Source of the DNA: Prolixibacter bellariivorans ATCC BAA-1284 | GTDB taxonomy: Bacteria; Bacteroidota; Bacteroidia; Bacteroidales; Prolixibacteraceae | Length of the DNA: 64,000 nt | NCBI RefSeq assembly: GCF_000621705.1 | Contig: NZ_JHXO01000005.1 | Location: 1 to 64,000, forward strand | Reading direction: 5' to 3' | In this document: piece by piece, positions 17,208 to 25,377 of the stretch | Position numbering within the stretch: the first letter of the stretch is position 1 | Layout: each line of letters opens with the position of its first letter | Translations under genes and position numbers: made by a program | The notes under the pieces: generated by a model | Seen by the model: the letters and a program-made list of their open reading frames with translations, nothing else | Databases searched by the model: none | What the model was told of the DNA's origin: nothing

Positions 17208-17711
17208 ATGGTAAAAAAGTATAATGCAGAAAATGAAGAGGAGTTTCAGGAGCAGATCATCCAAATAGATGATTTGGATAGGAAAATATTGAAGCTCATC
17301 ACCACCAATGCCCGTATTCCATTTTTGGAAGTGGCCCGTGAGTGTGGTGTTTCCGGCGCTGCTATTCACCAACGTGTTCAGCGCCTGTTGAATTTGGGTG
17401 TAGTTACCGGTTCTGAATTTATTGTGAGCCCGCAAAAGCTTGGATACAACACTTGTGCTTATATGGGGATATATCTCGAAAAAGCAAGCTACGATAGAAA
17501 AGTTGTGAAGCAATTGCGCGAAATCTCAGAAATTGTAGAGTGTCATCATACGACGGGTCAGTATGCAATTTTTATTAAGATACAGACCAAAACGAATAAG
17601 CACCTGAAAAAGATTATCGATACCGATCTTCAGGCTATCGATGGAATTTCCCGAACGGAGACCTTTATCTCGTTAGAGCAGGAATTTAAAAGGCAAATTC
17701 CAATAAAATAA
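17208..17711 (+). CDS. Lrp/AsnC family transcriptional regulator (paralogue 2)
   Basis: A 167-residue Lrp protein with the same architecture as the one ending at 9049: a helix-turn-helix (LDRKILKLITTNARIPF, VSGAAIHQRVQRL) and a RAM domain (SEIVECHHTTGQYAIFIKI, ISRTETFISLEQEF). By eye well over half the residues agree, and both C-termini read RQ(V/I)PI. It carries an extra acidic N-terminus of about 15 residues. The two likely bind related sites and may form mixed oligomers (inference). Confidence 0.9.
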   Translation: MVKKYNAENEEEFQEQIIQIDDLDRKILKLITTNARIPFLEVARECGVSGAAIHQRVQRLLNLGVVTGSEFIVSPQKLGYNTCAYMGIYLEKASYDRKVVKQLREISEIVECHHTTGQYAIFIKIQTKTNKHLKKIIDTDLQAIDGISRTETFISLEQEFKRQIPIK

Positions 17712-17713
17712 AA

Positions 17714-17747
17714 AAAACTCCCGGCTCATCAACCGGGAGTTTTTTTT
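17714..17747. terminator. Bidirectional terminator
   Basis: The stem AAAACTCCCGG / CCGGGAGTTTT with A and T runs on both sides sits between the convergent Lrp and DUF3127 genes and touches both stop regions. Confidence 0.9.
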
Positions 17748-18108
17748 AGAATGGTAAATCGCCACCATCATCCTCCGCTTCCGGAGGGATATCATTCTCG
17801 TTAAACGGTGGCGGATTGAATCCTTCCGGTTCAGCATTCGCCTTATCGATACGATAGGCATTCACATTATGGAACCATCTTCCATTATATTCTCTTGACT
17901 CCACACTAAACGACACTTCCACTTCCATGTTGGCATTGAAGCCTTCCAACAAATTAATTTTGTCGTTGAATAAGGTAAAGCAAATCTTTTTGGGGTATTG
18001 CTCATCGGTCTGAATGACAAATTCCTGTTTCCGCCATTCTCCTCTGTTACTGGTACCTGTCACAACCGGAAGCAACTGCTCAATCTGTCCCTTCACTTTA
18101 AAACTCAT
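17746..18108 (-). CDS. DUF3127 protein with SSB-like acidic tail
   Basis: A 120-residue protein. The N-terminal 90 residues (SFKVKGQIEQLLPVVTGTSNR to HNVNAYRI) fit the DUF3127 family, a predicted OB fold found in Bacteroidota. The C-terminus is proline-rich and ends EDDGGDLPF, strikingly like the DDDIPF tip by which single-stranded DNA-binding protein recruits repair enzymes. This suggests a nucleic-acid-binding protein that uses the same docking partners (inference). The frame continues upstream into the FKBP terminator; the ATG at 18108 is the family start. Confidence 0.8.
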   Translation of the reverse strand: MSFKVKGQIEQLLPVVTGTSNRGEWRKQEFVIQTDEQYPKKICFTLFNDKINLLEGFNANMEVEVSFSVESREYNGRWFHNVNAYRIDKANAEPEGFNPPPFNENDIPPEAEDDGGDLPF

Positions 18109-18146
18109 AATCTGGTTTCTTTTAAGTAACGTTTGTTTATCGGTTG

Positions 18147-18186
18147 AAAAAAGCAAGACCCGGAAGAGCGTCTGCCGTTCCGAGTC
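18147..18186 (-). terminator. Terminator of the FKBP lipoprotein gene
   Basis: On the minus strand GACTCGGAA / TTCCGGGTC (9 bp, one G-T pair) with a 12 nt loop is followed by TTGCTTTTTT. Confidence 0.75.
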
Positions 18187-18233
18187 CTGATTGTGTTCCT
18201 TTTTCAGGGCCAATATCAGCCCATCAATTGGGA

Positions 18234-18935
18234 TTATTTTTCAATTCCTAAAAGGTGAACTTCAAAAATCAGGGTCGAATTAGGACCGATATCTTTACCT
18301 GCACCGCGCTTACCGTAAGCCAAATCAGCAGGGATATAAAGCATCCACTCAGAACCAACAGGCATCATCTCTAAAGCTTCTGTCCATCCTTTAATGACAC
18401 GGTCAACCTGGAAAGTAACCGGTTTGCCGCGCTCGATAGAGCTGTCGAATACTTTTCCGTCAATCGTTTTTCCGGTGTAGTCTACTTTTACTTTTTGTCC
18501 TGCTTTCGGAACCGCACCGTTACCTTGCTTGATGACTTTGTACTGCAGTCCGCTGTCAGTTGTTTTTACGCTGTCGTTCTTCGCGTTTTCTTCCAGAAAT
18601 TTCTGTCCTTTTTCCAGGTTTTGCTGAGCTACCTGATCCTGAATTTTGGTGAAGAAAGCCTGAATGATAGTCCGTCCTTTTTCTGCGGGTATTTTCAGGT
18701 CATTTTCCATCAGCATATCTTCAAATCCAGCCAGCATAACACTTGAATCAAGCTTTACACCACCCGGAGTATTTTTCAGATTGTTTTTGATGTTGTTTCC
18801 CAGGTCGACACCAATGGCGTAACTGGCAGAGTCAGCAGCCGTTTTAAGCGTAACATTGCGGCTTGCCTGCTGATTGCATGATGCCATCACCAATACTGCG
18901 GCAACAAGGATAAGTGCAATTTTGAAAATTTTCAT
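18234..18935 (-). CDS. FKBP-type peptidyl-prolyl isomerase, lipoprotein
   Basis: A 233-residue envelope foldase. The signal segment ends with the lipobox VMASC (Cys20). Residues about 30-125 form the FKBP N-terminal dimerisation domain (SYAIGVDLGNNIKNNL), and about 130-233 the FKBP domain with VKVDYTGKTIDGKVFDSS, GWTEALEMMPVGS and LAYGKRGAGKDIGPNSTLIFEVHLL. It resembles FkpA/Mip, which catalyse proline isomerisation in the periplasm. It follows a second FKBP gene by 54 nt, so the two are likely co-transcribed. Confidence 0.92.
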   Translation of the reverse strand: MKIFKIALILVAAVLVMASCNQQASRNVTLKTAADSASYAIGVDLGNNIKNNLKNTPGGVKLDSSVMLAGFEDMLMENDLKIPAEKGRTIIQAFFTKIQDQVAQQNLEKGQKFLEENAKNDSVKTTDSGLQYKVIKQGNGAVPKAGQKVKVDYTGKTIDGKVFDSSIERGKPVTFQVDRVIKGWTEALEMMPVGSEWMLYIPADLAYGKRGAGKDIGPNSTLIFEVHLLGIEK

Positions 18936-18989
18936 AGTTGTTAAAATGTTAAGAATTTTAGTGCAAAGACTTTATAATTAAGCTTTTGA

Positions 18990-19604
18990 TTATTTTACAA
19001 TCTCCAGTAATTCTACTTCAAAAATTAAGGTTGCATTGGGACCAATTACACCACCTGCACCATTTTCACCATAAGCAAGGTGCGGCGGAATAAACAGTTT
19101 CCACTTCGAACCTACCGGCATGAGCTGAAGAGCTTCCTGCCATCCCTGGATGACGCCGTTTACCGGAAACTGAGCCGGTTCGCCCCGCTGAACGGAACTA
19201 TCGAACACGGTACCGTCAATTAATGTTCCGTGATAGTGACATTTTACGTTATCAGAAGCGGAAGGCAACTCGCCGTCTCCCTGAACCATCACCTCAAACT
19301 GCATCCCGCTGGGAAGTTCTTCGACGTGCTGCTTCTTTTTATTTTCTTCTAAATATGTTTTTCCTGCGTTCAGGTTTTCGTCTTTCTCTTTATCCTGAAC
19401 CCGGCTGATATATTCCTGGATTATCTGATTGGCTTCGTCAGCACTTATTTTCGGCATCTGTCCTTCATATGCATCTTCAATAGCCATATTAAAAGCTTCG
19501 GCATCAATCGTTTTGATTCCCGACCCGATTAGATTGCTTGCAACACTTAAACCAATGGAATAACTAAATTTTTCTACTTGTGAGTTTAACTCCTTTTTTG
19601 ACAT
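18990..19604 (-). CDS. FKBP-type peptidyl-prolyl isomerase, cytoplasmic FklB-like
   Basis: A 204-residue FKBP without a signal peptide, so probably cytoplasmic. It has the same N-terminal dimerisation domain (FSYSIGLSVASNLIGSG) and FKBP domain (VKCHYHGTLIDGTVFDSS, GWQEALQLMPVGS, LAYGENGAGGVIGPNATLIFEVELL) as the neighbouring lipoprotein. The pair looks like a tandem duplication in which one copy gained or lost an export signal. It is first in the two-gene unit. Confidence 0.92.
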   Translation of the reverse strand: MSKKELNSQVEKFSYSIGLSVASNLIGSGIKTIDAEAFNMAIEDAYEGQMPKISADEANQIIQEYISRVQDKEKDENLNAGKTYLEENKKKQHVEELPSGMQFEVMVQGDGELPSASDNVKCHYHGTLIDGTVFDSSVQRGEPAQFPVNGVIQGWQEALQLMPVGSKWKLFIPPHLAYGENGAGGVIGPNATLIFEVELLEIVK

Positions 19605-19691
19605 AATAATATTGAGCTTTTTATGTCTTGCGAAGATATACTTTTTCGATGAGGAGTCCTTTGGCTAGCTGTTAAAAAAAGCAAAAGATAA

Positions 19692-20357
19692 TCAGGGCTT
19701 TCTTCCCCTGAGCATTTCTCTTTTTCCCGGAGGTCCGGGAATTCTTTCCATCTGAAAACCTGCTGATTGCATGGTTCGCCTGACTGCGCCTTTGGCACTG
19801 TAGGTAACAAGTATTCCGCCGTGAGCCATATGATTGAAAATGGCAACAAATATTTCGGGGGACCAAAGTTGTGGTTGCTTGTCGGGCGCAAAGGCGTCGA
19901 AATAGACCAAATCAATTGGAGGAAGTGCCTGGAAACTGAAGTCGGTTAAATCGCCTTCTATTTTCTGTAGCTGAAATTTGTCATCAATATTGGTAAGCTT
20001 TTCCCATTGATAATTATGGAGTTGGGTAAAAAGCTGGCTTTCTTGATTATATGTATCCTTTTCAGTATTCAGGCTTTTCCATTCTTCTTCCCGTAGGGGA
20101 AATTTTTCGATGGCATAGTAGGCGATCTTTTTTTGTTGACGCTTACTTTCCAGGGCAGTAAGAAAAGCATTCAGTCCGGTACCAAAACCTACTTCAAAAA
20201 TGGTCAGTTCTTTCCCGGGATGGGCATTTAATCCGGCTTCAATAAAAACGTGCATCGATTCCTGCCTGGCTCCGTGAATGGAGTGGTAATGCTCATCTAT
20301 TGCGGGAACATACAGGGTATGCGAACCGTCTTCCGTTTTCAATATTTGCCGTCTCAT
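19692..20357 (-). CDS. mnmD: tRNA 5-methylaminomethyl-2-thiouridine methyltransferase MnmD
   Basis: A 221-residue stand-alone MnmD, which methylates the aminomethyl group at wobble uridine 34 in the last step of mnm5s2U synthesis. In Enterobacteria this domain is fused to the oxidase MnmC1; here only the methyltransferase is present. Motifs are ESMHVFIEAGL, the SAM site IFEVGFGTGLNAFLTAL, the acidic pair DLVYFDAFAPDKQPQLWSPE and the C-terminal GGILVTYSAKGAVRRTMQSA. It begins 3 nt after the MATE gene ends, so the two are co-transcribed. Confidence 0.93.
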   Translation of the reverse strand: MRRQILKTEDGSHTLYVPAIDEHYHSIHGARQESMHVFIEAGLNAHPGKELTIFEVGFGTGLNAFLTALESKRQQKKIAYYAIEKFPLREEEWKSLNTEKDTYNQESQLFTQLHNYQWEKLTNIDDKFQLQKIEGDLTDFSFQALPPIDLVYFDAFAPDKQPQLWSPEIFVAIFNHMAHGGILVTYSAKGAVRRTMQSAGFQMERIPGPPGKREMLRGRKP

Positions 20358-20360
20358 TGA

Positions 20361-21881
20361 TTATTTGGTTTTTATTCCAAGAAATTGTTGTCTGATGCGG
20401 TTTGGAATCAGGCGAATAAACTGCAACGGTCGTCCTTGCATGGCTAAATTATCGGGATGCTTGGTAGCCAGCCGGTAGAACCAGACAAAAAGAATGATAC
20501 CCTTTAAGATGGACGTTAAAGACAGACTCCACCATACACCCAACAATCCTAGTGATGTGCCGAGTGCCAGCACTAAGGCGAGGGGAATTCGCATTCCGGT
20601 TAACGTAATTCCAATAATCGAAGGGGGCATGGTACGTCCGATTCCGTTAAATGCTCCGGATGTGGCAATTTCCATACACATGAATATTTGTGAGTAGCCC
20701 AGAATCTCAAGATACTTACCTCCCATTTGGATGGCGTCGGGTTCGGGGATGAAGATGCCAAATACCTGTTGGCCGAAACCGACAAAAAGAATGCCGACAA
20801 TAAAGCCAACGACACTGCTAAGTCCAACCGTAATGAGGAATCCTTTGTAAATGCGTTCCCATTTTGCTGCACCAAAATTTTGCCCGACAAAAGCGCCCAG
20901 AGCCGTGGCAAATCCACTGGCAGTCATCCAGCTTAGTGCCTCAATTTGCGCGCCAACACTCTGTACGGCAATAGGAAGTGCTCCCCAACGTCCAACAATG
21001 CGGGCCAGAATCATGGCGAAAATGGCGAACAGAATGCTTTGCATAGCGACCGGCAAACCCAGTTTGAAAATTTTCCGCATGTACGGAAGATCCAAGCGGG
21101 AAAGAATGCTGGCCTTTTTTAATGGCGACTTTCCTCTTTTTATTCGAATGATAAACAATAACAACACCAGCCCCTGTGAGGCAACGGTTGCATAGGCTGC
21201 GCCATCAGAACCCATTTGCGGAATGGGGCCAACGCCAAAAATAAGGAGCGGATCGGCAACAATATTCAGCATTAACCCAATGGAGTTAATCCGGAATGGT
21301 AGTTTGGAATTGCCAGCCCCGTTGAATACGCCGGAAAAAGTCGGATTGCTGTAATAGAGGAGGGAGCCGGCCGAAATAATTCGGAGATAAGAAACAGCGT
21401 TATGATTGACATCTGTGTTCGTCAACTTAAAAAAACCGATTAGTCCGGGGGCAAAAATATAGGTTAAAATCCCATACAAAATTGCCAGTACTAACGCTCC
21501 GGTAAGCGATTGTTGGGCAAATGAGATAGCCCTTTTATTGTCTCCGGACCCGAGTGATTGCGAAACACCTACTTCAGCTCCTGTTCGGGTTATCAGCATC
21601 AGCGAAATACCGAGCCAGGTGAAGAACGTAGCTGCGCCGACAGCGGCTACCGCATCACTACCTACGCGTCCCAACCAAATCATATCGATCATGCTGTAGG
21701 CCATCTGAATGAAAGATGTGCCCATAATGGGAACTGATAGCTTAATTATCTGTTGTGGTATATGTCCGTATGTCAGATCAGTTGACTGCTTCAAAGCTGT
21801 AAATCTTTTAATATTAATCGCGGGCGAATTTAGTTTGAAAAAATTAATTTTAGGCAATCTTGCCGGATATTGCTCCGACAT
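20361..21881 (-). CDS. MATE family multidrug/solute efflux transporter
   Basis: A 506-residue inner-membrane antiporter with about twelve helices in two related halves. The N half opens IIKLSVPIMGTSFIQMAYSM and IDMIWLGRVGSDAVAAVGAA, typical of MATE, and the second half has the matching LGLPVAMQSILFAIFAMIL and VGQNFGAAKWERI. MATE proteins expel cationic compounds using Na+ or H+. The first 40 residues before the conserved core are unusually long and lie only 14 bp from the divergent yciO start, so the true start may be further in, though no internal ATG lies before Met52. Followed by mnmD. Confidence 0.9.
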   Translation of the reverse strand: MSEQYPARLPKINFFKLNSPAINIKRFTALKQSTDLTYGHIPQQIIKLSVPIMGTSFIQMAYSMIDMIWLGRVGSDAVAAVGAATFFTWLGISLMLITRTGAEVGVSQSLGSGDNKRAISFAQQSLTGALVLAILYGILTYIFAPGLIGFFKLTNTDVNHNAVSYLRIISAGSLLYYSNPTFSGVFNGAGNSKLPFRINSIGLMLNIVADPLLIFGVGPIPQMGSDGAAYATVASQGLVLLLFIIRIKRGKSPLKKASILSRLDLPYMRKIFKLGLPVAMQSILFAIFAMILARIVGRWGALPIAVQSVGAQIEALSWMTASGFATALGAFVGQNFGAAKWERIYKGFLITVGLSSVVGFIVGILFVGFGQQVFGIFIPEPDAIQMGGKYLEILGYSQIFMCMEIATSGAFNGIGRTMPPSIIGITLTGMRIPLALVLALGTSLGLLGVWWSLSLTSILKGIILFVWFYRLATKHPDNLAMQGRPLQFIRLIPNRIRQQFLGIKTK

Positions 21882-21895
21882 AAAGCAGGTAAGCT

Positions 21896-22510
21896 ATGTT
21901 GATACGCATTTATGATGAGAATCCGAATCAGAAAGATATTCTGACCGTGGTTGATGTGTTGCGAAACGGTGGGGTCATTGTTTATCCAACCGATACAATT
22001 TATGGTATTGGTTGCGACATTACACAACCCAAGGCAGTTGAGCGGGTAGCTCGACTAAAAAATATGAAACCGGAAAAAGCTGATTTTTCATTTATTTGTC
22101 ATGATTTGAGTCATATATCCGATTTTAGCAAGCCGATCCCCAACCCGGTTTTCAAGCTAATGAAAAAAAATCTTCCGGGTCCGTTTACCTTTATTATTCA
22201 GGCCAATAGCCAGGTACCGAAAATGTTTAAGAACCGGAAGAAGAGCGTTGGCGTAAGGGTCCCTGATAATAATATCATTCGCGAAATCGTTCGTGAATTG
22301 GGAAATCCGGTTATGTCGACTTCGGTGCGTGATGAGGATGAAATTCTGGAGTATACCACAGACCCCGAATTGATTGAAGAGAAGTTCGGCGATTTGATTG
22401 ATTTGGTTATCGACGGTGGATATGGTGATAATGTTCCCTCGACGGTCGTGGATTGTACCGGCGATGTTCCACAAATTATTCGGCAGGGGAAAGGCGAACT
22501 ACTCGAGTAA
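21896..22510 (+). CDS. yciO: YciO-type Sua5/YrdC family protein
   Basis: A 204-residue single-domain YrdC-fold protein. The core GGVIVYPTDTIYGIGCDI, PGPFTFIIQA, VGVRVPDN and VMSTSVRDEDE fit the family that makes threonylcarbamoyl-AMP for tRNA t6A37. The segment DFSFICHDLSHISDF and the C-terminal DLVIDGGYGDNVPSTVVDC match E. coli YciO more than TsaC/Sua5, and the KGRPxxxPL block typical of true Sua5 enzymes is absent. Its role is therefore less certain than t6A synthesis. Convergent with trkH, 10 nt apart. Confidence 0.85.
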   Translation: MLIRIYDENPNQKDILTVVDVLRNGGVIVYPTDTIYGIGCDITQPKAVERVARLKNMKPEKADFSFICHDLSHISDFSKPIPNPVFKLMKKNLPGPFTFIIQANSQVPKMFKNRKKSVGVRVPDNNIIREIVRELGNPVMSTSVRDEDEILEYTTDPELIEEKFGDLIDLVIDGGYGDNVPSTVVDCTGDVPQIIRQGKGELLE

Positions 22511-22520
22511 TTCTTTTGGC

Positions 22521-23969
22521 TTAATTTCTCCAGAATGAAGGAGTGAACAGAATCAGAATGGTGAAGAGCTCCAAACGTCCGAGTAGCATCAGGAACGAAA
22601 GAAACCATTTGCCGAAAGCTGGCACGTGATAGAAATTTTCCGCCGGTCCCACATTACCCAAGCCGGGGCCGATATTACCCAAACTGGTTGCTACAGCGCC
22701 AATAGCCGAACTTAAATCGGGTTCGATGAATGTGTAAACGACTACACTTCCGAAAAAGACCAATACGTAAATCATAAAGAAAGCCAGAACGTTCAGCATA
22801 ATCTGATCGGAAACCGTTCGTTGATTGAATCGAACAGGAATAACGGCATTTGGGTGAATCAATCGGCGCAGTTCGTACCAGCTGTTTTTCAGAAGGAGTA
22901 CAATTCGTACAATTTTGATACTACCTCCCGTCGATCCGGCCGAACCTCCGAAGAAGAAAAGTGAAAAAAGAAACACCGTCATGATCGCCGGCCATTTCAG
23001 GTAATCGGCAGTAGCATAACCTGTCGTTGTGATGATGGATACTACCTGAAAGAGTGATTCCCTGAATGAAAGTTCAAAACCGGTATTGGTATTTCGCATC
23101 AATCCCAGCGTGATGATTGCCGTGAAGAATAAAACAAAGAATCCGTACCACCTGAATTCTTCATTTGCCCATGCCTTTTTCAGTTTCCCGTTAAGGGCAA
23201 GATATGACAGTGTAAAGTTAGTACCTGCCAGAAACATAAATATGGTTATAACATATTGAATGTATGGCGATGTGAAGAATGCGATGCTGGCTTGCTTAGT
23301 CGAGTAACCTCCCGTTGCCATGGTCGTGAAGGAGTGGCAAACCGCATCGAATAGCGGCATTTTCCCGATGTAGAGCAAAATGGTTTCCAGAACGGTAAAG
23401 AGCACGTAGATGCCCCACAGGCGCTTGGCTGTCTGCTTGATTCGCGGATGTAGCTTGTCTGGTGTTGGGCCGGGAACTTCAGCAACAAACAGCTGCATTC
23501 CTCCGATTCCTAAGGCCGGAAGAATTGCGAGCGAAAGAACAATGATTCCCATACCGCCTAACCATTGCGTCATACTACGCCAAAACAATATCCCGTGAGG
23601 AAGTGCTTCAATATCCGTCAGAATGGATGACCCTGTCGTGGTAAATCCCGACATGGTTTCAAAAAAAGCGTTGGTAAATGAGGGAATAAAACCTCCCATC
23701 ATGAAAGGCAGGCTTCCGAACAGGGAAAATACAATCCAGGTTAACGTAACGATGATATAGCCATCACGCTTGGCGATATTATTTGAGCTTTTTCTTCCGA
23801 GTAGAAAAAGAATACCTCCGGATACGGCTGTAATTCCAATTGAGTAGAGAAATGAATTTACATCGGGTCCACCGTATCCAATTGCCACGAGTAGTGCCAG
23901 AATCATGGCCGCCGCTTCTACCACGAGAAGCAGTCCCATTATTTTTACGATGACCTTGAAGTTAAACAC
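22521..23969 (-). CDS. trkH: Trk-type potassium uptake channel subunit TrkH
   Basis: A 482-residue membrane protein with the four pore-loop repeats of the TrkH/KtrB superfamily. Selectivity-filter glycines are visible in ETMSGFTTTGSSIL, HSFTTMATGGYST, SIITTTGYATADYL and TSLGNIGPGLGNVG. It imports K+ in complex with the cytoplasmic ring formed by TrkA, whose gene ends 31 nt upstream. The glycine in each loop is preserved, so it should be active. Confidence 0.93.
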   Translation of the reverse strand: MFNFKVIVKIMGLLLVVEAAAMILALLVAIGYGGPDVNSFLYSIGITAVSGGILFLLGRKSSNNIAKRDGYIIVTLTWIVFSLFGSLPFMMGGFIPSFTNAFFETMSGFTTTGSSILTDIEALPHGILFWRSMTQWLGGMGIIVLSLAILPALGIGGMQLFVAEVPGPTPDKLHPRIKQTAKRLWGIYVLFTVLETILLYIGKMPLFDAVCHSFTTMATGGYSTKQASIAFFTSPYIQYVITIFMFLAGTNFTLSYLALNGKLKKAWANEEFRWYGFFVLFFTAIITLGLMRNTNTGFELSFRESLFQVVSIITTTGYATADYLKWPAIMTVFLFSLFFFGGSAGSTGGSIKIVRIVLLLKNSWYELRRLIHPNAVIPVRFNQRTVSDQIMLNVLAFFMIYVLVFFGSVVVYTFIEPDLSSAIGAVATSLGNIGPGLGNVGPAENFYHVPAFGKWFLSFLMLLGRLELFTILILFTPSFWRN

Positions 23970-24000
23970 AGAATTTCTTCTCTTTTGGCTGGTTTGGAAA

Positions 24001-25335
24001 TTATTTAAAGAATTTAGAAAGTTTCTTCAGCGCTGAGGGCAGGGTGAAAACAACAACCTTATCTCCTTCAATAAATTTTGTGTCACCATTGGCAATATAC
24101 CCCTGATCCTGCCTGATATAGCCTCCAATCGTTGCATTTTCCGGGAAACTTAGTTCATGGATGGCTTTCCTGGTGACGAGTGAATCTTTTTTCACGATGA
24201 ACTCGAGAACCTCTGCATCTGAAGCAGTCAGGCACTTTACATGCGATACTTCGGCGTTTAACGTAAAACGATAAATATACGATGCAGCCAACAGTTTCTT
24301 ATTGATCACACCACCAATACCGATTCGTTCGGCAAAGTCAATGTAATCGATGTTTTCCACTTCGGCAATCGTGCGCTTAACACCTACCTTTTTAGCTAGC
24401 TGACAGGAAAGGATATTCGTCTCGGAATTTCCTGTTACCGCAATAAAAGCGTCCATTTGGTCGATTCCTTCGGTCTTTAGTAGATCCATGTCACGACCAT
24501 CACCATGAATGACCAGAGCTTTATTGGCTTTCTCGGCAACTTTCATGCTGCGGGCTTTATCCTGCTCGATTAGTTTTACATTGAAATGCTCACCCAATCG
24601 CATGGCCGTTTTCATTCCAATTCGGCTACCACCCAGAATCATCACATTCTTTACCTCAAACTTTTTCTTCCCTGCTTTTTCAAGAATGGATGGAACAGTG
24701 GAAGGACTCGAGACAAAGAAAACGATGTCTCCGACCAGGATCATGTCATCTCCGTGAGGAATCAGTGTTTCCGATTCGCGGGTAATAGCTACGGCTCGGA
24801 ATTCTTCTTTCCCTTGAGCCAATTCGCGAAGTGTTTTGCCAACAATTTTGTTATTGCTGCGGATTTTTACTCCAAACAAAATAAGCTTACCGCCCGAAAA
24901 CTCGTGGATCAGTCGTGTGCTGGTCTGTTTCAGGTAAGTAACAATTTCTTTAGCAGCCAGGTGTTCCGGGTAAATCAATTCGTCGATACCCAGACTGGCA
25001 AAGTATTCTCTGTTTTGTGGAAACAGAAATTCCTGGTTGTCTATTCGGGCGACTGTTTTACCGGCCCCAAGATGTTTGGCTAACTGACAGGCCACGATAT
25101 TACGCTCTTCATAAGGCGTTACTGCAATGAACAAGTCGGCATGCTGAACGCTGGTTTCCTTGAGATCGCTAATCGATATTGCAGAACCAATCACTGTCAG
25201 TACATCGAGCATGGAGGAAAGATTATTCAATTTTTCCTCGTTGTCGTCCAGCAAGACAATATCGTGATCTTCTTTTGACAACATTTTAGCGAGGTGTGTT
25301 CCCACCTCACCGGCACCGGCAATTACAATTTTCAT
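24001..25335 (-). CDS. trkA: Trk potassium transporter regulatory subunit TrkA
   Basis: A 444-residue protein with two RCK modules in tandem. Each has a Rossmann nucleotide site (MKIVIAGAGEVGTHLAKML at the N-terminus; VMILGGSRIGMKTAMRLGEH at about 230) and a following TrkA-C domain. Binding of NAD(H), ATP or ADP gates TrkH. The ATG at 25335 begins directly with the Rossmann strand; the frame is open for five more codons. Sits between comEC (42 nt) and trkH (31 nt), probably in one transcript. Confidence 0.93.
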   Translation of the reverse strand: MKIVIAGAGEVGTHLAKMLSKEDHDIVLLDDNEEKLNNLSSMLDVLTVIGSAISISDLKETSVQHADLFIAVTPYEERNIVACQLAKHLGAGKTVARIDNQEFLFPQNREYFASLGIDELIYPEHLAAKEIVTYLKQTSTRLIHEFSGGKLILFGVKIRSNNKIVGKTLRELAQGKEEFRAVAITRESETLIPHGDDMILVGDIVFFVSSPSTVPSILEKAGKKKFEVKNVMILGGSRIGMKTAMRLGEHFNVKLIEQDKARSMKVAEKANKALVIHGDGRDMDLLKTEGIDQMDAFIAVTGNSETNILSCQLAKKVGVKRTIAEVENIDYIDFAERIGIGGVINKKLLAASYIYRFTLNAEVSHVKCLTASDAEVLEFIVKKDSLVTRKAIHELSFPENATIGGYIRQDQGYIANGDTKFIEGDKVVVFTLPSALKKLSKFFK

Positions 25336-25377
25336 AATTCTCCCAGCCAAATTTTAAATGCACCGCAAAGTAAATTA

